A stretch of 64,000 nt of DNA from Streptomyces sp. SN-593 (GCF_016756395.1 NZ_AP018365.1:124001-188000), one strand, 5' to 3'; shown: positions 8,020 to 18,418, counted from the stretch's first letter. A program made the numbers and translations. The notes: generated by a model not told the origin, from the letters alone.

Positions 8020-9258
8020 ATGGCAGGCAACTCTGAGCCGCTGACGCCGCGGGCGAAGCTCGCCGTGACGGCGGGCAGGGCCGCGGCGGCGGTCTCCCGG
8101 GTCGCGGGCAAGGGCAGTGGATCGGTGATCGGCGGCAAGGTCGCGCTGAGGCTCGACCCCGACCTGCTCGCGCGCCTCGCCCGCCACCTGGACGTCGTGC
8201 TGGTGTCGGCGACCAACGGCAAGACCACCACGACCCGGTTGCTCGCCGAGGCGCTGCGCGCGGGCGGCCCGGTGGTGTCCAACGCGCTCGGCGCGAACAT
8301 GCCGGCCGGCATCACCTCGGCCCTGGCCGGCGGCTCGGACGCCCGGTTCGGCGTGATCGAGGTGGACGAGAAGTACCTCGCCGGAGTGGCGCGGGACGTC
8401 ACCCCGAAGGCGATCGCGCTGCTCAACCTCTCCCGGGACCAGCTCGACCGGGCCGCCGAGACCCGGATGCTCGCCGAGAAGTGGCGCGAGGGCCTGGCCG
8501 GCTCCGAGGCGATCGTCGTCGCCAACGCCGACGACCCGCTGATCGTCTGGGCCGCCTCGTCCAGCCCGACCGTGGTGTGGGTGGCAGCCGGGCAGGCGTG
8601 GAAGGACGACGCCTGGTCCTGCCCCTCCTGCGGCGGGGTGCTGCAACGCCCGTCGGACGACTGGTTCTGCGGCGAGTGCGGCTTCCGCCGCCCGACCCCG
8701 ACCTGGGCGCTGTCCGGCGACCACGTGGTCGACCCGTACGGCGTCGCGTGGCCGATCCACCTGCAACTGCCCGGCCGCGCCAACAAGTCCAACGCGGCGG
8801 TGTCCGCGGCGGTCGCCGCGGCCTTCGGCGTCGACCCCAAGGTCGCGCTGGAGCGCATGTACAAGGTGCAGGCCGTCGCCGGGCGCTACGACGTGGTCAC
8901 CTACCAGCAGCGCCAGGTGCGGCTGCTGCTGGCGAAGAACCCGGCGGGCTGGCTGGAGACGTTCTCGCTGATCGACCAGCCGCCGGCACCCGTGGTGCTC
9001 TCGGTGAACGCGCGCGGCGCCGACGGCACCGACACCTCCTGGCTGTGGGACGTGGACTACACCCGGCTGGCCGGGCACCCGATCATGGTGCTCGGCGACC
9101 GCCGGCTGGACCTGGCGGTCCGCCTGGAGGTGGCGGGCCTGCAGTTCCGGGTCTGCGCCGACCTGGACGAGGCGGTGCGCTCCGCGCCGCCCGGCCGGAT
9201 CGAGGCGATCGCCAACTACACCGCCTTCCAGGACCTGCGCCGTAAGGTCGGAAACTGA
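8020..9258 (+). CDS. murT: lipid II isoglutaminyl synthase, Mur ligase-like subunit MurT
   Basis: The 412-residue protein has the Mur ligase P-loop SATNGKTTTTRLL (residues 63-75), the conserved NKSNAAVSAAVAAAFG segment in the middle domain and a C-terminal DUF1727 domain. A Cys4 zinc ribbon (C201, C204, C217, C220) is inserted, as in MurT of Gram-positives. MurT activates the alpha-carboxyl of D-Glu in lipid II, and GatD supplies ammonia, giving D-isoglutamine. gatD follows 86 bp downstream on the same strand, so the pair is probably one operon. The ATG follows GAGGAGG. Confidence 0.95.
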   Translation: MAGNSEPLTPRAKLAVTAGRAAAAVSRVAGKGSGSVIGGKVALRLDPDLLARLARHLDVVLVSATNGKTTTTRLLAEALRAGGPVVSNALGANMPAGITSALAGGSDARFGVIEVDEKYLAGVARDVTPKAIALLNLSRDQLDRAAETRMLAEKWREGLAGSEAIVVANADDPLIVWAASSSPTVVWVAAGQAWKDDAWSCPSCGGVLQRPSDDWFCGECGFRRPTPTWALSGDHVVDPYGVAWPIHLQLPGRANKSNAAVSAAVAAAFGVDPKVALERMYKVQAVAGRYDVVTYQQRQVRLLLAKNPAGWLETFSLIDQPPAPVVLSVNARGADGTDTSWLWDVDYTRLAGHPIMVLGDRRLDLAVRLEVAGLQFRVCADLDEAVRSAPPGRIEAIANYTAFQDLRRKVGN

Positions 9259-9344
9259 ACGGGCAGCCGGGCGCGGCGCACGACCCGTGGTCGCCGCAGG
9301 CCCGACCCCAGGCCCGATCCCGTCAGCGGACCCGAGGAGAACGC

Positions 9345-10073
9345 ATGAGTGATTCCAGCCTTCGCCTGGTGTGGGTCTACCCCGACCTGCTCAGCACCTA
9401 CGGCGACCAGGGCAACGCGCTGGTGGTGGAGCGGCGCGCCCAGCAGCGCCGGGTCCCGGTCACCCGGGTCGACGTCCGCTCCGACCAGCCGATCCCGACC
9501 TCCGGTGACATCTACCTGCTGGGCGGCGGCGAGGACCGGCCGCAGCGGCTGGCGGCCGAGCGGCTGCGGCGCGACGGCGGGGTGAACCGGGCGGTGGCCA
9601 ACGGCGCGATCGTCTTCTCGGTCTGCGCGGGCTACCAGATCCTCGGCCACGAGTTCGTGAACGACCTGGGCCGGCCCGAGCCGGGCCTGGGCCTGCTGGA
9701 CGTGGTGAGCACCCGCGGCGAGGGCGAGCGCTGCGTCGGCGACGTGCTGGCCGACATCGACCCGCGGCTGGGGCTGCCGCCGCTGACCGGCTTCGAGAAC
9801 CACCAGGGCGTCACGCACCTGGGACCCAGCGCCCGCCCGTTCGCCCAGGTGCGGGTCGGCCGGGGCAACGGCACCGGCGACGGCACCGAGGGCGCTTTCA
9901 ACGACACCGTGTTCGGCACCTACATGCACGGCCCGGTGATGGCCCGCAACCCGCACATCGCCGACCTGTTGATCAAGCTGGCGCTGGACGTCAACGCGCT
10001 GCCCCCGGTCGACGACCAGTGGTACGACGCGCTGCGCGAGGAGCGGATCGCCGCCGCCGTACAGCCCGCCTGA
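9345..10073 (+). CDS. gatD: lipid II isoglutaminyl synthase, glutamine amidotransferase subunit GatD
   Basis: The 242-residue class I glutamine amidotransferase (CobB/CobQ-like) has the nucleophile in FSVCAGYQILG (C94) and a histidine in GTYMHGPVMARNP (H195), with LLGGGEDRPQ near residue 60. It hydrolyses glutamine and channels ammonia to MurT for lipid II amidation in the cytoplasm. The ATG has CGAGGAG upstream. The gene ends before a small hairpin at 10080-10097. Confidence 0.95.
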   Translation: MSDSSLRLVWVYPDLLSTYGDQGNALVVERRAQQRRVPVTRVDVRSDQPIPTSGDIYLLGGGEDRPQRLAAERLRRDGGVNRAVANGAIVFSVCAGYQILGHEFVNDLGRPEPGLGLLDVVSTRGEGERCVGDVLADIDPRLGLPPLTGFENHQGVTHLGPSARPFAQVRVGRGNGTGDGTEGAFNDTVFGTYMHGPVMARNPHIADLLIKLALDVNALPPVDDQWYDALREERIAAAVQPA

Positions 10074-10079
10074 CCCGTG

Positions 10080-10097
10080 CCGCCGGGGTTTCGGCGG
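10080..10097 (+). terminator. terminator after murT-gatD
   Basis: A 6-bp stem (CCGCCG at 10080-10085, CGGCGG at 10092-10097) is followed by TCTTTCG, a T-containing run unusual for this sequence. It lies 7 bp after the gatD stop codon. Confidence 0.55.
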
Positions 10098-10243
10098 TCT
10101 TTCGCCCTCCCTTCCGGGTGGTGTCCGGTACCTGAACCGACGGAATCGACCGCCCGGGAGGGCCGGGGCGACGGGTAAGCTGGGCGCGATCCATCCGGAC
10201 GACGGGGTCCGGCCGCCCGGTTGAGTTGCAGGAGTAACGAGCG

Positions 10244-11269
10244 ATGCGAATTGGTGTCCTGACCAGCGGCGGCGACTGCCCCGGGCTGAACGCCGTCATC
10301 CGGTCCGTGGTACACCGCGCCGTGGTCGACCACGGTGACGAGGTCATCGGCTTCCACGACGGGTGGAAGGGGCTGCTGGAGTGCGACTACCGCAAGCTCG
10401 ACCTGGACGCGGTCAGCGGCATCCTCGCGCGCGGCGGCACCATCCTCGGCTCGTCCCGGGTCCAGCCGGCGCACCTGCGCGGCGGTGTGGAGCGCGCCCG
10501 CGGCCATGTCGCCGACCTCGGCCTGGACGCGATCATCCCGATCGGCGGTGAGGGCACCCTCAAGGCCGCCCGGCTGCTGTCGGACGCGGGCCTGCCGATA
10601 GTCGGCGTGCCCAAGACGATCGACAACGACATCGCCTCCACCGACGTGACCTTCGGCTTCGACACCGCGGTCACCGTCGCCACCGAGGCCCTGGACCGGC
10701 TGAAGACCACCGCGGAGTCGCACCAGCGGGTGCTGATCGTGGAGGTCATGGGCCGGCACACCGGGTGGATCGCGCTCCACTCGGGCATGGCGGCCGGCGC
10801 GCACGCGATCGTGGTGCCGGAGCGCCCGTTCGACGTGGAGGAACTGGCCGACGTGGTCGGCAAGCGCTTCGAGGCCGGCAAGAAGTTCGCGATAGTGGTC
10901 GTCTCCGAGGGCGCCAAGCCCCGCGAGGGCACGATGGACTTCACCGCGGGCGCCACCGACGTCTACGGCCACGAGCGCTTCACCGGGGTGGCCAACCAGC
11001 TCTCGGTGGAGTTGGAGGAGCGCCTGGGCAAGGAGGCCCGCCCGGTGATCCTCGGTCACGTCCAGCGCGGCGGCACCCCCACGGCGTACGACCGGGTGCT
11101 TGCGACCCGCTTCGGCTGGCACGCGGTCGAGGCGGTGCACAACGGCCGGTTCGGCATGATGACGGCGCTGCGCGGCACCGACATACACCTCGTCCCGCTG
11201 GCGCAGGCGGTCGAGCACCTCAAGACGGTGCCCGTCGAGCGGTACACCGAGGCCGAGTGCGTGCTGTGA
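10244..11269 (+). CDS. pfkA: 6-phosphofructokinase
   Basis: The 341-residue enzyme phosphorylates fructose 6-phosphate in glycolysis. Motifs are TSGGDCPGLNAVIR (residues 8-20), GGEGTLKAA (101-109) and PKTIDND (123-129), with VEVMGRHTGW and GHVQRGGTP further on. Gly104 is the residue associated with ATP use, while Lys124 is the residue typical of pyrophosphate-dependent enzymes; the same mix is known in the Streptomyces enzyme, which uses ATP. AGGAG precedes ATG 10244. A perfect 12-bp hairpin terminator lies 140 bp downstream. Confidence 0.95.
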   Translation: MRIGVLTSGGDCPGLNAVIRSVVHRAVVDHGDEVIGFHDGWKGLLECDYRKLDLDAVSGILARGGTILGSSRVQPAHLRGGVERARGHVADLGLDAIIPIGGEGTLKAARLLSDAGLPIVGVPKTIDNDIASTDVTFGFDTAVTVATEALDRLKTTAESHQRVLIVEVMGRHTGWIALHSGMAAGAHAIVVPERPFDVEELADVVGKRFEAGKKFAIVVVSEGAKPREGTMDFTAGATDVYGHERFTGVANQLSVELEERLGKEARPVILGHVQRGGTPTAYDRVLATRFGWHAVEAVHNGRFGMMTALRGTDIHLVPLAQAVEHLKTVPVERYTEAECVL

Positions 11270-11410
11270 GCCGGCGGTGCCCGCCCGCCGCGGCCTCCCG
11301 CTGAGGCCCGGCGGCCGGACACCCGGCCCGCTGCTCCGCCCCCGGGCCGCCCCAGCCCGACCCGCCCCTGCCCTGGACGTCCTCCCGGACCTCCCCGGCT
11401 CGCCGATGAC

Positions 11411-11438
11411 GCCCCCGGTCGGATCGCCGACCGGGGGC
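11411..11438 (+). terminator. strong hairpin terminator after pfkA
   Basis: A perfect 12-bp stem (11411-11422 with 11427-11438) and a 4-nt ATCG loop is followed by GGTTCT. It separates pfkA from the CtaG-like gene starting at 11483. Confidence 0.8.
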
Positions 11439-11482
11439 GGTTCTAGTCTGGTGCGGGCACATCGGGTGAACAGGAGTGGCAG

Positions 11483-12463
11483 ATGGATCACGGCGGTTCG
11501 GCGTTGCTGGCCATGCCGGGAATGCCGGGGATGGGCGCGGACCTGCCGCCGTTCACGCTCGGCCGCGCGCTGGCCTTCGGCGGCGACCCGTTCTTCCTGG
11601 TGCTGTGCGTGCTGCTGCTGGTGCTGTACGGGTGGGGCGTGCTGCGGCTGCGGACCCGCGGCGACCGTTGGTCCCCGGGCCGCACCGTGTCCTTCGCGGT
11701 CGGCGTGCTGACCGTCGGCCTGACGATGTGCACCAAGCTCAACGACTACGGCATGGCGATGTTCAGCGTGCACATGGTGCAGCACATGGTGCTCAGCATG
11801 CTCTCGCCGATCCTGCTGCTGCTGGGCGCGCCGGTGACGCTGGCGCTGCGGGCGCTGCCGACGGCCGGGAAGGGCCGCACTGGCCCGCGCGAGCTGCTGG
11901 TGAAGGTGCTGCACAGCCGCGTGGTGCGGGTGGTCTCGCACCCGGCGTTCACCATCCCGCTGTTCGTGGCGAGCCTGTACGGGCTGTACTTCACCCCGAT
12001 CTTCGACGACCTGATGCGCAGCCAGGCCGGGCACATCGCGATGATGGTGCACTTCCTGGCGGTCGGCCTGGTCTTCTTCTGGCCGATCATGGGCGTGGAC
12101 CCGGGCCCGAACCGCCACGGTTACGTGATGCGGATGCTGGAGCTGTTCGCGGGCATGCCGTTCCACGCGTTCTTCGGGATCGCGCTGATGATGGCGAGCC
12201 AGCCGATGGTGACCACCTTCAAGCACCCGCCGGCCTCGCTCGGCGTGCACGCCCTGAGCGACCAGACCGCCGCCGGTGGCATCGCCTGGGCGTTCAGCGA
12301 GATCCCGTCGGTGGTCGTGCTGGTGGCCCTGCTGTTCCAGTGGTACACCTCCGAGAAGCGACAGGCGCGCCGCAGCGACCGGGCCGCCGACCGCAACGGG
12401 GATGCGGAACTCGTCGCGTACAACGCCTATCTGGCGTCGTTGGAGGCACGCAGCCGCGGTTGA
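11483..12463 (+). CDS. cytochrome c oxidase assembly protein, caa3-type CtaG family
   Basis: The 326-residue polytopic membrane protein has about seven hydrophobic helices and the CtaG_Cox signature with conserved His residues (FSVHMVQHMVLSMLSPILLL; MMVHFLAVGLVFFWPIMGVDP; MPFHAFFGIALMM). This family assists copper insertion into caa3/aa3 oxidases and can act as a copper carrier. The N-terminus is Met/His-rich (MDHGG...MPGMPGMG), consistent with copper binding. ATG 11483 has CAGGAG upstream. The orphan ctaD in this window is 33 kb away. Confidence 0.88.
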   Translation: MDHGGSALLAMPGMPGMGADLPPFTLGRALAFGGDPFFLVLCVLLLVLYGWGVLRLRTRGDRWSPGRTVSFAVGVLTVGLTMCTKLNDYGMAMFSVHMVQHMVLSMLSPILLLLGAPVTLALRALPTAGKGRTGPRELLVKVLHSRVVRVVSHPAFTIPLFVASLYGLYFTPIFDDLMRSQAGHIAMMVHFLAVGLVFFWPIMGVDPGPNRHGYVMRMLELFAGMPFHAFFGIALMMASQPMVTTFKHPPASLGVHALSDQTAAGGIAWAFSEIPSVVVLVALLFQWYTSEKRQARRSDRAADRNGDAELVAYNAYLASLEARSRG

Positions 12464-12482
12464 CCGGAAGGGGGGCCCGCGC

Positions 12483-13523
<1,041 letters not shown>

Positions 13524-13675
13524 CCCGGTAGCCCTTGTGGCCCGGTGGCCCGCGCACCGTGATCGGCCGACCGGGCACGGCACCGGGTGGAGGGGAAGCC
13601 TCGGCCGGACAGTCGGCCGTGCACGGCACCGGCGGGCGCGGGCCGGCGCGCGCGGGTCAGCGGGGCAGCGGGGGG

Positions 13676-14389
13676 TCAGCGGGCGGCGGGAATCCGGGCG
13701 GCGAGACCGGCGACCAGGAGGTCGAGGCCGAACTCGAAGCGCTCGTCCGCGACGTCGCGGACGAGTTCGTCGATCATGTCGTGCACGGTCGGGAACCGTT
13801 CGACGGGCAGGGAGGCGTAGTAGGCGCGGGCGGCCGCGTGGGTCAGGTCCTCGCCGGACCGCCCCGCCGCCGCTGCCGCGCCGGCCCGGGTCGCCTGCTC
13901 CGCCGTGTAGCCCGAGATGTAGAGCGCCAGCATGTCGGCGCCGTAGGCGCAGTCCCGATCCGACAGCCCGGCGCCGCGCAGGATCGCCAGCAGGCATTCG
14001 GTGGCACGGACGTAGTTCGGCCCGAGCGGCACGCCGATCTCGGCGAACAGCCGCGCCAGGTCGCCGTGCCGGGCGAGGATCCGCCGCCCTTCCCGCATCA
14101 CGTCCTTCAACTGCCGCTGCCACTGCGCCGGGTCGGGCTCGGGGAGGTCCAGTTCCCCGATCACCTGGTCGAGGACGAGCCGGACCAGTTCCTCGCGGCC
14201 GGAGACGTGGGCGTAGAGCGAGGCGGGACCGGTGCCGAGGTCCTGGGCGACCCGGCGCATGCTCAGGGCCTCCATGCCCTCGGTCTCGATGACCCGCAGG
14301 GCGGCGGCGACCAGCGCGTCCTGGCTGAGGGCGCGGCGGGGAGCGGCCTTGCGCGTGCCGGGCCACGGCGGGACGGGGATGTCGGTCAC
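13676..14389 (-). CDS. TetR family repressor of the adjacent MFS efflux gene
   Basis: The 237-residue protein has the TetR HTH (MEALSMRRVAQDLGTGPASL, residues ~39-58, then YAHVSGREELVRLV) and a TetR_C-type C-terminal domain (ARLFAEIGVPLGPNYVRATE; ALYISGYTAEQATRAG). GTG 14389 has GGAGG 9 bases upstream. It is divergent from a DHA2 transporter with three operator palindromes between them, the usual arrangement for drug-responsive local repressors. Confidence 0.9.
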   Translation of the reverse strand: MTDIPVPPWPGTRKAAPRRALSQDALVAAALRVIETEGMEALSMRRVAQDLGTGPASLYAHVSGREELVRLVLDQVIGELDLPEPDPAQWQRQLKDVMREGRRILARHGDLARLFAEIGVPLGPNYVRATECLLAILRGAGLSDRDCAYGADMLALYISGYTAEQATRAGAAAAAGRSGEDLTHAAARAYYASLPVERFPTVHDMIDELVRDVADERFEFGLDLLVAGLAARIPAAR

Positions 14390-14440
14390 GGGCGGCTACC
14401 TCCGGCGCGGTGTGGGGCTGCGACCACCACTGTATTTGAC

Positions 14441-14491
14441 GCGAACACCGTTCGCTTGTAGAACAGTGTTCGCTACGACGAACACCGTTCG
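14441..14491. promoter_or_regulatory. triple palindromic operator for TetR/MFS pair
   Basis: Three related palindromes lie in the intergenic region: GCGAACACCGTTCGC (14441-14455), GAACAGTGTTC (14461-14471) and CGAACACCGTTCG (14479-14491). All share a GAAC...GTTC core. They sit between the two divergent starts and are the probable binding sites of the TetR protein. Confidence 0.75.
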
Positions 14492-14591
14492 CCGACGGCG
14501 TGCACCGGCGACGGACCGTACCGGCACCGCCGGTCGCACCCGCGCGCCGACCGCCCGCACCCGACGCCCCCCTTGAGCGAAAGGCCGCCGC

Positions 14592-16133
14592 ATGACCAGT
14601 CCCGTGGAAGCCGCAGAGCCCGACCGCGCACCGGCCCGCAGCGACGCCCCGCCGCCGTTGCCCCTGACCTCGCCCTCGTCCCCGCCTTCGTCCCCGTCTT
14701 CGTCACCGTCGCCGTCGGCCACCCGGGCGGGCGGCAGGCTGCGCTGGCTCGGCCTCGCCGCCGTGCTCGCCGTCGAGGTGATGGACCTGCTCGACACCAC
14801 GATCGTGGGCATCGCCTCCCCCTCGATCCGCGCCGACTTCGGCGGCAGCTCGACCCAGATCCAGTGGATCACCGCCGCCTACACGCTCTCGTTCGCGGTG
14901 CTGATGATCACCGGCGCGCGGCTCGGCGACATCGTCGGCCGCCACCGGATGTTCCTGCTGGGCGTGGCGGGCTTCGGTGCGTGCTCGGCGCTGTGCGCGT
15001 GCGCGGTCTCGCCCGGGATGCTGATCGGCACGCGCGCGGCGCAGGGCGCGTTCGCCGCGATGGTGCTGCCGCAGGGGATCGGCCTGATCCGGGAGGTCTT
15101 CCCGGCCGCCGAGGCGGGCCGCGCGTTCGCGTTGTTCGGACCGGTGATGGGCGTCTCCGCGGTCGGCGGCCCGGTGCTGGGCGGCTACCTCACCGACGCC
15201 GATCTCCTGGGCACCGGCTGGCGCGCGGTCTTCCTGATCAACGTGCCGCTCGCCGTGGCCGCCTTCCTCGTCGGGCTGCGCGCATTGCCCGCGAGCCGCG
15301 CCCCGCGCCGGACCCAGCTCGACCTGCCCGGGGTCGTCCTGGTCAGCGCCGCCGTCCTGCTGCTGGTCTACCCCCTGGTGGAGGGCCGCGACCTGGGCTG
15401 GCCGCTGTGGTCCTACGCGATGATGGCCGCCGCGCTCCCGGTGCTGCTCCTGTTCGCCCGGCGGCAGCGCGCGCTGCGTCGCCGCGGCCGTTCCCCGCTG
15501 GTCGAGCCGAGCCTGTTCCGGCACCGGGGCTTCGACGGCTCGCTCGCGGTCGGCGTCGTCTTCTTCGGCGCGATGTCGGGGCTGATCCTGATCCTGACGC
15601 TGTTCCTCCAGTACGGCCTCGGGGACAGCCCGTTGCGGGCCGGCGCCACCACGATCCCGATGGCGCTCGGCACCGCGGTGGGGGCGACGCTCTCCGGGGT
15701 GTGGCTCGGCGCGCGGTTCGGGCGCCTGACCGTGCAGGGCGGCCTGGTGCTCACCGCCGCGGGAGTCGGCGCGCTGGCCCTGACCGTCCACGGGACCGGC
15801 GGCACCCCGACCGGCTGGCAGCTCTCCCCCGCGCTCCTGGCCGCCGGGATCGGGCTGGGCATGGTGATGGCCCCCTTCTTCGACATCGCGCTGGCCGGCG
15901 TCTCCGACGACGAGACCGGCTCCGCGTCCGGCGTGCTCAACGCCGTGCAGCAGCTCGGCGGTTCGATCGGGGTGGCCGTCCTCGGCACCGTCTTCTTCTC
16001 CCGCGCGGCCCACGGCACCTCCCCCGCCCGGGCGACGGCCGCCGCCGCGCAGACCGCCCTCTGGATCGCGGCGGCCGCCCTGGCCGTCAGCACGGCCGCC
16101 GCGTTCCTGATGCCGCGTCGCGCCCATCACTGA
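14592..16133 (+). CDS. MFS drug exporter, DHA2 (14-TM) family
   Basis: The 513-residue membrane protein has about 14 hydrophobic helices after a Pro/Ser-rich N-terminal segment of ~45 residues. It shows VMDLLDTTIVGIASPSIRAD in TM1, the antiporter-type loop GARLGDIVGRHRMFL and motif C-like GPVMGVSAVGGPVLGGYL. The family exports drugs or metabolites by proton antiport. It is divergently paired with its probable TetR repressor and the triple operator. Substrate is not predictable from sequence. Confidence 0.9.
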   Translation: MTSPVEAAEPDRAPARSDAPPPLPLTSPSSPPSSPSSSPSPSATRAGGRLRWLGLAAVLAVEVMDLLDTTIVGIASPSIRADFGGSSTQIQWITAAYTLSFAVLMITGARLGDIVGRHRMFLLGVAGFGACSALCACAVSPGMLIGTRAAQGAFAAMVLPQGIGLIREVFPAAEAGRAFALFGPVMGVSAVGGPVLGGYLTDADLLGTGWRAVFLINVPLAVAAFLVGLRALPASRAPRRTQLDLPGVVLVSAAVLLLVYPLVEGRDLGWPLWSYAMMAAALPVLLLFARRQRALRRRGRSPLVEPSLFRHRGFDGSLAVGVVFFGAMSGLILILTLFLQYGLGDSPLRAGATTIPMALGTAVGATLSGVWLGARFGRLTVQGGLVLTAAGVGALALTVHGTGGTPTGWQLSPALLAAGIGLGMVMAPFFDIALAGVSDDETGSASGVLNAVQQLGGSIGVAVLGTVFFSRAAHGTSPARATAAAAQTALWIAAAALAVSTAAAFLMPRRAHH

Positions 16134-16307
16134 GCGGTGCCGGACGGAGCCGTACCGCACGGAGCGAGGTGGCCGGAGGGGGTCGGGCGGGTCGGTGGCT
16201 CCGCGGAGCGGGAAGGCGGGCGAACCCCCGGGGATTGTGCCGAGGGCGAATCCGCGCACGGCGAAACGCACTGGTCCCACTCGGCCACCCCGCCGTAGCG
16301 TCGGCGC

Positions 16308-17354
16308 ATGACTGGTACCGCGTTCGTCCTCGGGGCTTCAGGGCAGATCGGCAGGCGAGCGGTGCACGCGCTCGCCTCTGACGGGTGGGAGGTGGTCGCG
16401 GCGTCGCGGGGCGGCGGCTCCGACGCCGGCTGGCCGCCCGGGGTGCGTACGCTCCGCGTCGACCGCGCGGACACCGCCGCGCTCGCCGGCGCCCTGGGCG
16501 ACGGGGTCGACGTCCTGCTCGACTGCGTCGCCTACGACGCCGGCCACGCACGGCAGTTGCTCTCCCTCGCCGACCGGATCGGCTCGGCGGTGGTGGTCTC
16601 CAGCGCCGCGGTGTACCGGGACGCCGAGGGCCGCAGCTTCGACACGCAGGAGGAGCCGGACGGCGCGCCGCGCTTCCCGGTGCCGCTGCCCGAGACGTGG
16701 GCGACGGTCGACCCCGGGCCGGCGACGTACGGCACCCGCAAGGTCGAGCTGGAGCAGACGCTCCTCGCGGCGGCCGACCGGCTGCCCTGCACGCTGCTGC
16801 GGGCCGGGGCGATCCACGGGCCCCACAGCCCGCTGCCGCGCGAACTGTACTTCGTCAAGCGGGCGTTGGACGGCCGCACGGTGCGAGTGCTGCCCTACGG
16901 CGGCCGCAGCCGGTTCCACCCGGTGCACGTGTCGAACATCGCCGAACTGGTCCGGCTGGCCGCGCGCCGGCCGGGCGCACGGGCGCTGAACGCGGGCGAC
17001 CCCGCGGTGCCGACCGCCGCGGAGATCGGCGACGCGATCGACGCGGTGCTGGGGCGTACCAGCGGCACGGTGCTCGTGGACGGGCCGCCGCCGGCGCCGA
17101 CGGTGGGCGCCCACCCGTGGGCGCTGCCGTACCCGATGGTGCTGGACATGGCGGCGGCCGAGAGCGAGTTGGGCTACCGCGCCGTCACCACCTACGAGGA
17201 CTCGCTGCCGGAGACGGTGGCCTGGCTGGCGCGGGGGCTGGCGGAGGGCAAGGACTGGAAGGAGGAGTTCCCGCGGGTGGCGCAGATGTCGGCGGCGGCC
17301 GACGACTGGTTCGACTACGCGGCCGAGGACGCCTGGCTCGACACGCGGGGTTGA
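16308..17354 (+). CDS. NAD-dependent epimerase/dehydratase family protein
   Basis: The 348-residue extended SDR starts with a Rossmann motif (FVLGASGQIGRRAVHALASDG) and has the active-site YxxxK in TYGTRKVELE after VVVSSAAVYRD. The substrate-binding part includes LLRAGAIHGPHSPLPRE and FHPVHVSNIAELVRLAARRP. The variant glycine motif GxSGxxG is typical of atypical extended SDRs. The gene stands alone; no neighbour tells its substrate. Confidence 0.8.
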   Translation: MTGTAFVLGASGQIGRRAVHALASDGWEVVAASRGGGSDAGWPPGVRTLRVDRADTAALAGALGDGVDVLLDCVAYDAGHARQLLSLADRIGSAVVVSSAAVYRDAEGRSFDTQEEPDGAPRFPVPLPETWATVDPGPATYGTRKVELEQTLLAAADRLPCTLLRAGAIHGPHSPLPRELYFVKRALDGRTVRVLPYGGRSRFHPVHVSNIAELVRLAARRPGARALNAGDPAVPTAAEIGDAIDAVLGRTSGTVLVDGPPPAPTVGAHPWALPYPMVLDMAAAESELGYRAVTTYEDSLPETVAWLARGLAEGKDWKEEFPRVAQMSAAADDWFDYAAEDAWLDTRG

Positions 17355-17587
17355 GGTCCGCGGCCGGTCGCGGGCCGGGGCCGGGCGACCGTCCGTCCCC
17401 GGCGCTCGCTTCCGGCGCCCGCCCCCAGCCGTCGGCCGAGCCCCGGGGTGCTCATCCGCGCGCGGGCGCACCGGGTGTCAGGAGCCCTCCTCGGGCGGAC
17501 CGACTCCAGGACGTCTGCCCGTGGGTCCGCGTCCGGCCTCCCGGCGCACCGGCCGGGGCCGCCGGGCCCGCCTGCCCCCGCCCTCGC

Positions 17588-18379
17588 TCAGGCGTCGCGG
17601 CCCGAGTCGTCGCGGCCGGAGTCGTGCCGGGTTCCGCGGCCCCGGCCGGGTCCCGCCCCGAAGCCCGTGCCACGGCCCATGCGCCGGTCCATGTGCCGCC
17701 CCATGAACTCCATCCGGGCCTCCATGTGGCGGCTCAGGTGCTCCATCCGCTCCTCCATATGCCCGCCCATGTGGTGGCCGACCCACCAGGCCCACTTCGA
17801 CCCGCGCGTCACCCGCACGTGGCCGAAGACCGAGCGCCCGGTGATCCGCACCACCGGACCGTCGGTCTCCCCGCCCTCGCGGCGCCCGACCTGGGACCGC
17901 TTCCCGAACAGCGCGGACCCGGCGTCGTAGACGTTCGCGTTGTCCGGGACCAGGATCTCGACCTTGCCGAAGAGGGAACTCGCGTCGATGACCACCTCGC
18001 GGCGGGTGAACATCGCCTGCCGCAGGTCGATGACGATCGCGCCGAAGCGGGCGCGCGCGGTGGTGTGCGGGGGCACCGGCCACTGGCCCGAGCGCCGCAC
18101 CTTCGCGAAGAGCGCCTCGATGGGCGCGCTGTCGCCGGGCGAGGCCAGGGACTCACCGGGGCTCACCGAGGGCAGGTCGGCGGTGACCGGGGCGAGTTCA
18201 CCGCGGGTACGGGCGGAGTAGACCGCCTCCAGCCGCTCGGAGTGCTCGCCAACGTCGATCCGCCCCGCGGCCAGCGCGTCGCCGAGGAGCGCCGCGGCGT
18301 GGTCCCGCTCGTCGTCCGAGACCCGCAGGTGCGCGTCGCCGGCCGTATCGTCCGGCTTCCGTGACGACCGTTCGGACAC
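17588..18379 (-). CDS. DUF1707 / LiaF-like C-terminal domain protein with Met/His-rich tail
   Basis: The 263-residue protein has an N-terminal DUF1707 domain (LRVSDDERDHAAALLGDALA, residues 18-37, then GRIDVGEHSERLEAVYSART) and a beta-rich domain like the C-terminus of LiaF/YvqF (FGAIVIDLRQAMFTRREVVI, SSLFGKVEILVPDN, VRITGRSVFGHVRVTRG), a module of cell-envelope stress sensing. Residues ~202-234 repeat His and Met (HHMGGHMEERM, RHMEARM, RHMDRRM), and the protein ends Gly/Arg-rich. GTG 18379 has a perfect AGGAGG. No transmembrane helix is seen. Confidence 0.8.
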   Translation of the reverse strand: MSERSSRKPDDTAGDAHLRVSDDERDHAAALLGDALAAGRIDVGEHSERLEAVYSARTRGELAPVTADLPSVSPGESLASPGDSAPIEALFAKVRRSGQWPVPPHTTARARFGAIVIDLRQAMFTRREVVIDASSLFGKVEILVPDNANVYDAGSALFGKRSQVGRREGGETDGPVVRITGRSVFGHVRVTRGSKWAWWVGHHMGGHMEERMEHLSRHMEARMEFMGRHMDRRMGRGTGFGAGPGRGRGTRHDSGRDDSGRDA

Positions 18380-18418
18380 GAGGCGACCTCCTGGGGGGGC
18401 GGGAAGGAACTGCGTTCA

